NCBI GenBank assembly: GCA_017513365.1 | Contig: JAFXFY010000168.1 | Coordinates: 1-11,465, forward strand | Length of the DNA stretch: 11,465 bases | Direction of reading: 5' to 3' | Source of the DNA: Alphaproteobacteria bacterium | Lineage (GTDB): Bacteria > Pseudomonadota > Alphaproteobacteria > CAAHEQ01 > UBA3637 | In this document: piece by piece, positions 1-5,606 of the stretch | Numbering within the stretch: position 1 is the first letter of the stretch | Layout of the letters: every line of letters starts with the position of its first letter | Position numbers and translations under genes: made by a program | The notes under the pieces: model-generated | What the model saw: the letters and a program-made list of their open reading frames with translations, nothing else | Told to the model about the DNA's origin: nothing | Database searches by the model: none

Positions 1-2
1 AA

Positions 3-155
3 AAAACAAATAAAAACATTCCCTATTTAGTACAACAATCTTTTCCGATTATTGAAATAAAAAAAACGCTTGAAAAAAATCAAAAACTTGATTATAACCA
101 TAACACATCACATATAAAAAAAATAATAGAATTTACAGTTCAAAATAAAGGATAA
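3..155 (+). CDS. 3' end of an upstream gene, possibly tilS (partial)
   Basis: An open frame runs in from the left edge and gives 50 residues ending NKG before TAA at 153-155. It has the same frame as ftsH and stops 3 bases before the ftsH ATG, so the two genes are probably cotranscribed. The visible tail is Lys/Asn-rich, with a short IPYLVQQSFPII segment that could match the end of the C-terminal domain of tRNA(Ile)-lysidine synthetase, where an I-P...lP-hydrophobic pattern is common. The main argument for TilS is position: tilS directly precedes ftsH in many Alphaproteobacteria. The fragment is too short for a firm assignment, and the AT-rich composition could keep a frame open by chance, although the tight junction with ftsH supports a real gene. 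Confidence 0.4.
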   Translation, partial: KTNKNIPYLVQQSFPIIEIKKTLEKNQKLDYNHNTSHIKKIIEFTVQNKG

Positions 156-158
156 TAA

Positions 159-1271
159 ATGGCAAATAATAATAATTCCGCTAAACACAGCCTCATCATG
201 TGGGTTGTTATTTTCCTGAGTGTCATGACACTGGCGAATATATTCAGTTCTCCGAATAAAATGGAGGGCACAGAAAAGCTGACCTATTCTGTTTTGGTAG
301 ACAAAATCAAAAAAGATGAAGTTTTAAGTGTTGAGATGCAAGGGCAATCTTTGTCCGGATTATTAAAAAACAATAAAAAATTTACATCATATGCGCCCGA
401 AGATGCCGGTTTAGTTGCCTTGTTAGAACAACATAATGTCGCTTTGTCGGCTATTGCCCCAGAAAAAGAAGGCGAAGGTTGGGGAATGACATTACTCGCA
501 TGGTTGCCCATGATATTATTTATCGGCATTTGGATTTTTATGATGCGTCAAATGACGGCCAGCAACGGAAAAGCCATGAGTTTTGGCAAATCTAAGGCCA
601 GATTACTGGGCAGCAAAAAGAAAGTTACTTTTGCCGATGTGGCCGGGATTGAAGAGGCTAAACAAGAGCTACAAGAAATTGTTGAGTTTTTAAAATCGCC
701 TTTAAAATTTGAACGCTTAGGCGGTAAAATTCCGAAAGGGGCCTTACTTGTCGGCCCTCCGGGAACAGGTAAAACATTATTGGCGAAAACCATTGCCGGT
801 GAAGCCGGTGTTCCGTTCTTTACCATTTCCGGCTCGGATTTTGTGGAAATGTTTGTCGGTGTTGGGGCTTCACGTGTACGGGATATGTTTGAACAAGCCA
901 AAAAAGCCAGCCCTTGCATTTTATTTGTAGATGAAATTGATGCCGTCGGTCGCCACCGTGGTGCCGGGCTTGGAGGCGGAAATGATGAACGAGAACAAAC
1001 ACTCAATCAATTATTGGTTGAAATGGATGGTTTTGAAACCAATTCAGGCATTATCGTTATTGCCGCAACAAACCGTCCAGATGTATTGGACCCCGCCCTA
1101 CTCAGACCGGGACGTTTTGACAGACAAATTATCGTTTCCAATCCGGATATAAGTGATCGTGAAGCCATTTTAAAAGTACACGTTAAAAAGGTACCTTTGG
1201 CTCCGGACGTAGATTGGCTGTTATTGCCCGAGGAACACCGGGTTTTTCCGGTGCCGATTTGGCAAACTTAG
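159..1271 (+). CDS. ftsH: ATP-dependent zinc metalloprotease FtsH, N-terminal/AAA+ part (frameshifted)
   Basis: FtsH is a membrane-anchored hexameric AAA+ protease that extracts and degrades membrane and regulatory proteins. This frame shows a first membrane segment at residues 11-30, a periplasmic domain to about 105 and a second membrane segment at about 108-131. The AAA+ module follows: Walker A GPPGTGKT (199-206), pore motif MFVG (231-234), Walker B ILFVDEIDA (254-262) and Arg-finger region RPGRFDR (316-322). The start is ATG 159 behind an AAAGGA ribosome site that overlaps the preceding stop codon. Family similarity is correct through D352 (codon 1212-1214). After that the frame runs on as a nonsense tail (WLLLPEEH...) to 1271. 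The missing AAA lid and the whole protease domain continue in the frame beginning at 1214. Repaired, the protein would be about 642 residues, a normal length for FtsH. Confidence 0.95.
   Translation: MANNNNSAKHSLIMWVVIFLSVMTLANIFSSPNKMEGTEKLTYSVLVDKIKKDEVLSVEMQGQSLSGLLKNNKKFTSYAPEDAGLVALLEQHNVALSAIAPEKEGEGWGMTLLAWLPMILFIGIWIFMMRQMTASNGKAMSFGKSKARLLGSKKKVTFADVAGIEEAKQELQEIVEFLKSPLKFERLGGKIPKGALLVGPPGTGKTLLAKTIAGEAGVPFFTISGSDFVEMFVGVGASRVRDMFEQAKKASPCILFVDEIDAVGRHRGAGLGGGNDEREQTLNQLLVEMDGFETNSGIIVIAATNRPDVLDPALLRPGRFDRQIIVSNPDISDREAILKVHVKKVPLAPDVDWLLLPEEHRVFPVPIWQT
1212..1216 (+). other. one-base deletion breaking ftsH
   Basis: The upstream frame reads GAC GTA GAT TGG (D-V-D-W) and the downstream frame reads TTG GCT GTT ATT (L-A-V-I). 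The family pattern here is V-D-L-x-x-I-A-R. One extra T, making GAT TTG GCT, restores it without any other change. The lesion is therefore a T run shortened from three to two at 1213-1215. No X-XXY-YYZ slippery heptamer is visible, so programmed frameshifting is not supported. Sequencing or assembly error and a true mutation cannot be separated from one sequence. Confidence 0.9.
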
Positions 1272-2086
1272 TCAATGAAGCGGCACTACTCGCAGCCCGA
1301 CGCAACAAAACAATGGTCACTATGCGTGATGTTGAAGATGCTAAAGATAAAGTCATGATGGGGTCTGAACGCCGCTCTTTAGTTATGGATGACAAAGAAA
1401 AAATGATGACCGCTTATCACGAAGCCGGCCATGCCATTTGTTCGTTGCATTTACCGGAATCTGATCCACTCCATAAAGTAACGATTATCCCGAGAGGACG
1501 GGCTTTAGGGGTTACAATGCAATTACCGGAAAAGGATAAATATTCTCAGAGCATGACCTATTTAACCAGTCGGTTATCTATTTTGTTCGGTGGTCGTATT
1601 GCCGAAGAAATGATATTGGGCAAAGAAAATGTGTCCACGGGGGCCAGTAATGACATCCAAGTAGCTACCAATATCGCTCGTAAAATGGTAACCGAATGGG
1701 GGATGAGTGATACCATGGGACCGATTGCCTATGAAGAACCCGAAGGTCAAGTGTTTTTGGGATACAGCATTTCTAAACGCAAAAATATGGCCGATTCAAC
1801 TGCTTTAATGGTGGATAAAGAAATTCGCCGGATTATTGATGAGGCCTATAAGAAAACAGAAAAACTGTTAAAAGAACACAAAAATGAGTTAGATATTTTA
1901 GCTCATGGGTTGGTGGAATATGAAACCTTGTCGGGTGAGGAAATTACAAAATTACTAGCCGGTAAAAAAATCCGTCAAGAGAGTAAGAAAAAATCCGCTA
2001 TTAAGCCCAGGCCAACGGTTCCGACAGCAGGAGATATGGCAGAGCCAGAAGAAATTCTTTCTACCCCCTCTCCCAAAACGGTCTAA
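1214..2086 (+). CDS. ftsH: FtsH AAA lid and M41 zinc-protease part (second half of the split gene)
   Basis: This frame resumes FtsH exactly where the previous one loses it: L-A-V-I-A-R-G-T-P-G-F-S-G-A-D-L-A-N-L-V-N-E is the classic AAA lid (SRH/sensor 2 side). It then carries the M41 peptidase domain with the zinc motif HEAGH (residues 69-73 here, about 421-425 of the repaired protein) and the likely third zinc ligand in SNDIQ (D147, about 499). The tail after about residue 254 is Lys/Pro-rich and probably disordered. The nominal TTG start at 1214 is simply the Leu codon of the original gene; no ribosome site precedes it, so this half is unlikely to be translated alone. The stop TAA (2084-2086) is followed at once by a terminator. 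If the deletion is real, the cell lacks FtsH protease from this locus. Confidence 0.93.
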   Translation: MAVIARGTPGFSGADLANLVNEAALLAARRNKTMVTMRDVEDAKDKVMMGSERRSLVMDDKEKMMTAYHEAGHAICSLHLPESDPLHKVTIIPRGRALGVTMQLPEKDKYSQSMTYLTSRLSILFGGRIAEEMILGKENVSTGASNDIQVATNIARKMVTEWGMSDTMGPIAYEEPEGQVFLGYSISKRKNMADSTALMVDKEIRRIIDEAYKKTEKLLKEHKNELDILAHGLVEYETLSGEEITKLLAGKKIRQESKKKSAIKPRPTVPTAGDMAEPEEILSTPSPKTV

Positions 2087-2125
2087 AAAAAACAATCCAC
2101 CGCCCCAAAACGGTGGGTTGTTTTA
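2087..2125 (+). terminator. rho-independent terminator of ftsH
   Basis: A 12-base stem AACAATCCACCG (2091-2102) pairs with CGGTGGGTTGTT (2111-2122), with one G-T wobble and an 8-base loop, and is followed by a short T run. It begins a few bases after the ftsH stop codon. The A run before the stem could let it act in both directions, but the following genes on the opposite strand have their own terminator at 2284-2310. Confidence 0.85.
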
Positions 2126-2283
2126 TATGCATCTATCCCCTTTTATTTATTCCAGCTTAGAATATGAAAAATATACCATATTATTTTTTTTATCATTTGC
2201 ATAAATAATGGGCAATATTATTGTCGTTTTAAAACACAATACAACGATACTATTGCACTCTAACCAATATCTTTTTATATACT
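2126..2283. other. AT-rich intergenic spacer between convergent genes
   Basis: This stretch lies between the ftsH terminator and the terminator of the mlaC operon. I see no convincing gene, ribosome site, RNA structure or repeat in it. The genes on both sides end here, so no promoter is required. Confidence 0.6.
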
Positions 2284-2310
2284 AAAAAAGGTCGGCAAAT
2301 ACCGACCCCT
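2284..2310 (-). terminator. rho-independent terminator of the LOG-mlaA-mlaC operon
   Basis: Read on the minus strand, GGTCGG (complement of 2302-2307) pairs with CCGACC (complement of 2290-2295) around a 6-base loop and is followed by six T's (2284-2289). It sits about 25 bases past the mlaC stop codon, the expected place for the operon end. Confidence 0.85.
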
Positions 2311-2333
2311 TTATACAAAACAACATATTATTT

Positions 2334-2930
2334 TTATTTTGTAAATGAAAAATTGGCTGATTTTTGTTCTAATTCCTTTGTCAACACCGATAATTTACCA
2401 CCATTTTTTTGCAAAAACGCACTGTATTCATTACGATAACTCATGGCCATAGACACCCCTTCCACAATGATATCAATAATTTTGAAATCACCGGATTTTG
2501 TTTGTTTTAAACGCCAAATAACGGATACTGGCGGATTATTTTCAATCGTGGAATCAACATACAATTGATTTTTACCTTCGGCATTACGACTGCCGGAAAA
2601 AACAATTTGTTGACCGGTATATAAATCAAATCTATCTGCCCATGTTTTGGTTGTAAAATCAATAAAGGCATTCAAAAAAGCTTGACGTTCTTCGGCGGTT
2701 GCCTTACGCCAATATACCCCCAAAACGAATTGTCCGATACTTTTCATATCTAATGCTTTTTCAAAAGCCGATTTAAAGCGGGCAAATTTTTCCTCTTGCG
2801 TGTCGGTTGTTTCCAATACATTTGTAATAATGTCATCTGTTAAATGATTCACAAACATAATAGATGGTTCGGCGGCCTGCACAGAAACCGATACCAACAA
2901 ACCACATATAAAAGACAATATTTTTTTCAT
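2334..2930 (-). CDS. mlaC: MlaC-family periplasmic phospholipid-binding protein
   Basis: MlaC shuttles phospholipids across the periplasm between the outer-membrane MlaA complex and the inner-membrane MlaFEDB ABC transporter. The 198-residue product has a Sec signal peptide (MKKILSFICGLLVSVSVQA, cleavage before AEPS). The mature part is about 180 residues with the MlaC/Ttg2D pattern: a helical start (FKSAFEKALDMKSIGQFVLGVYWRKATAEE), an aromatic-rich FIDFTTKTWADRF segment, then W-R-L and GDFKIIDIIVEGVSMAMSYRNEY near the C-terminus. Two ATGs lie in tandem (2933 and 2930). The second is preferred because GGAGG at 2936-2940 is 5 bases from it but only 2 from the first. The gene starts just after the mlaA stop, with the ribosome site abutting the end of mlaA, so translation is probably coupled. 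Family assignment is firm; direction of lipid transport is not visible here. Confidence 0.92.
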   Translation of the reverse strand: MKKILSFICGLLVSVSVQAAEPSIMFVNHLTDDIITNVLETTDTQEEKFARFKSAFEKALDMKSIGQFVLGVYWRKATAEERQAFLNAFIDFTTKTWADRFDLYTGQQIVFSGSRNAEGKNQLYVDSTIENNPPVSVIWRLKQTKSGDFKIIDIIVEGVSMAMSYRNEYSAFLQKNGGKLSVLTKELEQKSANFSFTK

Positions 2931-2939
2931 CATATCCTC

Positions 2940-3731
2940 CTATTCTTCTTCAAATTCATCATCAATCGGAAAATCAAATTCATACTCTTTTTTCTGAACC
3001 ACTTGATCATATCCGATAATCACATTTGAATTTTCCAATTTGTTCTTACGATTTTGACGATACATAGATCGCATTGTGGCATAAAAATCCGTTGACCCTT
3101 TTTCCAAAGAATCTAAGAACTCCAAAGCTCCTTCCCGTTTGGAAAAACTTTCAACGGCAAATTTAGAATACAACAGCACCGGTTCCCCCTTTAACGCCCA
3201 ATCAAGCGGCGCCATCACCGAATCAACGCCCCAACCGACAGCCTCTCTGGGACTGGACGGGCCTAATACCGGCAAGACCAAGTAAGGACCAGCCTCTTTG
3301 ACACCCCACACATATAATGTTTGTCCAAAATCCGGCTCATAAACAGGTATATCTAAATCAGAGGCAGTATCGGCAAATCCAAAAAATCCAAATAATGTGT
3401 TGGCAAAAAATCTACCGGCGATAGATAAGGCTTGCTGCCCCTCTAACTGAAAAACAGCGTTTGCAAAATACACCGGTTGTTTCAAATTTTTAAAAAAGTT
3501 TTTAACACCCGTTCTAGCAATTTGGGGTGTTACGGCACGATATCCTTTGGCGACTGGTTCTAATACCAAATTATCAACTGCCATATTAAAGGCAAACATA
3601 GACCGGTTAAACGGTTCTAACGGATCATTCGTTTCTTCATAAACACGTAATGCCTCAGGGTCTTTCGGCGGACAAACACATCCCGTCAAAAACATCAAAC
3701 ACATCCCCAAAACAAAAACATATTTTTTCAT
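2940..3731 (-). CDS. mlaA: MlaA (VacJ) family outer-membrane lipoprotein
   Basis: MlaA sits in the inner leaflet of the outer membrane and removes mislocalised phospholipids from the outer leaflet, passing them to MlaC. The 263-residue product begins with a lipoprotein signal and lipobox LTGC, giving Cys18 as the lipidated residue. Directly after come the family hallmarks NDPLEPFNRSMFAFN, a KNFFKNLKQPVYFANAVFQ segment, GRFFANTLFGFFGFADTA, and the PDFGQTLYVWGVKEAGPYLVLPVLGPSSPREAVG block that defines MlaA. An acidic, probably flexible tail ends the protein (FDFPIDDEFEEE). The start at 3731 is chosen because it gives the lipoprotein signal and follows a GGGGGA ribosome site; an in-frame start at 3794 lies inside the neighbouring gene. 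One base separates it from the upstream gene's stop, and mlaC follows directly. Confidence 0.95.
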   Translation of the reverse strand: MKKYVFVLGMCLMFLTGCVCPPKDPEALRVYEETNDPLEPFNRSMFAFNMAVDNLVLEPVAKGYRAVTPQIARTGVKNFFKNLKQPVYFANAVFQLEGQQALSIAGRFFANTLFGFFGFADTASDLDIPVYEPDFGQTLYVWGVKEAGPYLVLPVLGPSSPREAVGWGVDSVMAPLDWALKGEPVLLYSKFAVESFSKREGALEFLDSLEKGSTDFYATMRSMYRQNRKNKLENSNVIIGYDQVVQKKEYEFDFPIDDEFEEE

Positions 3732-3732
3732 G

Positions 3733-4320
3733 CTATTCCCCCATTTGCATGTTAATAACGTCCAATTCCTCACGAATAGCGGGTAAAACCTCATCTACCG
3801 TATCCACAAAACGCATTAAATTTAACTGATGCGGTTTAATAAATCCGGCATCAGACATTTCTTTAAGCATTTTAATCAAGCTGTTATAAAATCCATTAAT
3901 ATTGACCACAACAATCGGTTTATTACTGATTTGAATTTGACGCAAAACCAAAACTTCAAATAATTCATCTAACGTCCCAAGCCCCCCCGGCAAAACACAA
4001 ATCGCATCTGTTTGTTTAGTCATAGATACTTTCCGATTGGACATTTTGTCCCATACTTCAAACTTATGAATGGCTGTATCTACTAAATCGGCTTGTTCAA
4101 TTTCATATAATGTACGAACGGTTGCCCCAATCACATAGCCGTCATTATCTAACGCCCCTTTGGCAACCGCCCCCATCAATCCTTTACCACCGGCGCCATA
4201 AATCAGCTTAATATTATTTTGTGCCAAAATGGCTCCCATTTTTTCAGCCTCGGCCATATAAACCGGGTTATTTCCCTCACCACTGCCACAAAAAACGACG
4301 ACCGCTTCTAATTTTACCAT
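3733..4320 (-). CDS. LOG-family protein (TIGR00730 type, nucleoside 5'-monophosphate phosphoribohydrolase)
   Basis: This family has a Rossmann-like fold and hydrolyses nucleoside or cytokinin riboside 5'-monophosphates to free base and ribose phosphate; many bacterial members are annotated as possible lysine decarboxylases, a misnomer. The 195-residue product shows FCGSG near the start (10-14), YGAGGKGLMG (41-50), the M-x-x-R-K-x-x-M motif (M93, R96, K97, M100) and the catalytic PGGLGTLDE (111-119, with E119). The start ATG 4320 has AAGGA upstream; an earlier in-frame ATG at 4392 would overlap the promoter region and adds a Lys-rich extension not seen in the family. It leads the operon with mlaA one base downstream. 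The genomic link to lipid-asymmetry genes does not by itself explain its substrate. Confidence 0.9.
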   Translation of the reverse strand: MVKLEAVVVFCGSGEGNNPVYMAEAEKMGAILAQNNIKLIYGAGGKGLMGAVAKGALDNDGYVIGATVRTLYEIEQADLVDTAIHKFEVWDKMSNRKVSMTKQTDAICVLPGGLGTLDELFEVLVLRQIQISNKPIVVVNINGFYNSLIKMLKEMSDAGFIKPHQLNLMRFVDTVDEVLPAIREELDVINMQMGE

Positions 4321-4350
4321 TTTTTCCTTGCTTTTCTCAGTTTTTTTTAA

Positions 4351-4379
4351 TACTTTGTTTACATATTTACCTTTATAAT
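4351..4379 (+). promoter_or_regulatory. putative promoter of the secreted protein-ClpA-like-mutY operon
   Basis: A perfect TATAAT -10 box lies at 4374-4379, with a weak TACTTT at 4351-4356 as -35 at 17-base spacing. It would start transcripts near 4386, about 25 bases before the ATG at 4411. The alternative ATG at 4378 overlaps the -10 box itself, which argues against its use. Confidence 0.5.
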
Positions 4380-4392
4380 GCAAAAAGGTCAA
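4364..4392 (-). promoter_or_regulatory. putative promoter of the LOG-mlaA-mlaC operon
   Basis: On the minus strand a TTGACC -35-like box (complement of 4387-4392) is followed after 17 bases by TAAATA (complement of 4364-4369). The -35 is close to consensus and the -10 is weak. It overlaps the promoter reading the other way, so the two operons could compete for polymerase. Pattern only; no transcript evidence. Confidence 0.4.
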
Positions 4393-4410
4393 GAAATAAA
4401 GGGGCTGTTT

Positions 4411-5604
4411 ATGAAAAAAATATTATTTTGTTTATTGATTTTATCATGTACTCATACAGGGTTTGCACAAGAAAATATTCCCGTTTTTGAAGATGCTATG
4501 CCGGATTTACCCAATATCGGACGAACGGCAGAACCACTTGACAAATTAATATTAACACCAAATCCGTTGCCTTCTGTTGAAGTAAAGCTGGGCGGTGATA
4601 AAAAACAAAAAAATGAAACCAACAAAACGCCTGCACCAACCCAACCGGAAACAGCTCAAGTAAAAGAAGTGCCTACCCAAAATTTTGATCGCACAACGCC
4701 TGTGTCCTTTAAAAAGGGTTCTGGCATTATGCAATTAAAACGTGTAAATACAGAGCAAACACAACATGAAAATACCACCGAAGCGGCCACATCAGGAACA
4801 CAAAACACCGCCTCTGTTTCTGCCAGAACATCGGAAACGATGACACAAAGTACCTATTCTTCAACCTCAACAACATCAGTATCTCAAGATAGCACACAAA
4901 ATTTTGGATATGCAGCCTCTGAACCAATGTTGCAATCGGCCGAAGATATTGAAAACTTATTCGGCAAAACACACGACGTGCATGAATTTGAACTATCCGG
5001 TTTAATGTTGGGTATGTATCCGGATGAAGTGGCCGAAATTATGTCCGAAATGGGTTTTAAACGCACTCAGGTAAAATACGCCATTCCTATGTTCCGCAGT
5101 GCTTTTTATGAACAAAATTGTCGGGACAGACGGGTTCATCCGCTCAAAGAAATGCGTCTATGTATTGAACGCCAAGCTGACAGAGATAATGTCAAATACA
5201 TTTCTTCAATGACGTTTAAAAAAGCCAGCACAAAAGAATATATTCGTGTGTTATTCAGCTCGTACGCCACAGATAACCAAGCGTTCAAAATTTACTATGA
5301 AAGCGAAGGCGATAATTCATTAACCATGACACAACGCAATCTGGCTAAACAACTGCGTCGCAAAGATATGTTTTGGCGTATGATGTTTGAAAATTATGGT
5401 TTACCGGATGATTCCGAACTCATCATTTGGGGCGATCCAAATAAAGCCTATATGCAAGCAGTTATGACGGGGTCGGCTTATAATGCATACATTGTGTTAG
5501 AAGACAAAGAAATTCAAGATACGGATTATTTTGCCGCCGAAGATGACCAAGAAAATTTACTGTATCGTCAACAATTCACTTTTGCCCCCTATAACGGAGA
5601 ATAA
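4411..5604 (+). CDS. secreted protein of unknown function with a disordered Ser/Thr/Gln-rich linker
   Basis: I do not recognise the family. The 397-residue product begins with a Sec signal peptide (MKKILFCLLILSCTHTGFA, likely cleavage before Q20); Cys13 could instead be a lipidation site, though the lipobox is poor. Residues about 35-180 are low-complexity, rich in Thr, Ser, Gln and Pro, probably an unstructured linker. Residues about 190-397 look globular: it opens with FELSGLMLGMYPDEVAEIMSEMGF, a hydrophobic-GM-x-x-x-EV turn found in several periplasmic proteins, then two Cys (237 and 251) that could form a disulfide, and ends in an acidic, aromatic tail. The start at 4411 follows AAAGGGG by 6 bases. 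The stop is 2 bases before the ClpA-like gene, whose ribosome site lies inside this gene's end, so the two are probably translated together. Confidence 0.8.
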   Translation: MKKILFCLLILSCTHTGFAQENIPVFEDAMPDLPNIGRTAEPLDKLILTPNPLPSVEVKLGGDKKQKNETNKTPAPTQPETAQVKEVPTQNFDRTTPVSFKKGSGIMQLKRVNTEQTQHENTTEAATSGTQNTASVSARTSETMTQSTYSSTSTTSVSQDSTQNFGYAASEPMLQSAEDIENLFGKTHDVHEFELSGLMLGMYPDEVAEIMSEMGFKRTQVKYAIPMFRSAFYEQNCRDRRVHPLKEMRLCIERQADRDNVKYISSMTFKKASTKEYIRVLFSSYATDNQAFKIYYESEGDNSLTMTQRNLAKQLRRKDMFWRMMFENYGLPDDSELIIWGDPNKAYMQAVMTGSAYNAYIVLEDKEIQDTDYFAAEDDQENLLYRQQFTFAPYNGE

Positions 5605-5606
5605 GT

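Noticed and set aside
548..1006. Minus-strand frame inside ftsH
   Set aside because: Antisense shadow of the strongly conserved AAA+ domain; no start signal and an implausible composition.
1200..1220. Programmed -1 frameshift in ftsH
   Set aside because: No slippery heptamer or downstream stimulatory hairpin is visible, and one added T exactly restores the family sequence.
3732..3794. Upstream start for mlaA
   Set aside because: It would add 21 residues before the lipoprotein signal and lies within the previous gene; the start at 3731 has a ribosome site and puts the lipobox in place.
4321..4392. Upstream start for the LOG-family gene
   Set aside because: It would run through the likely promoter and add a Lys-rich extension absent from the family; ATG 4320 has AAGGA in front.
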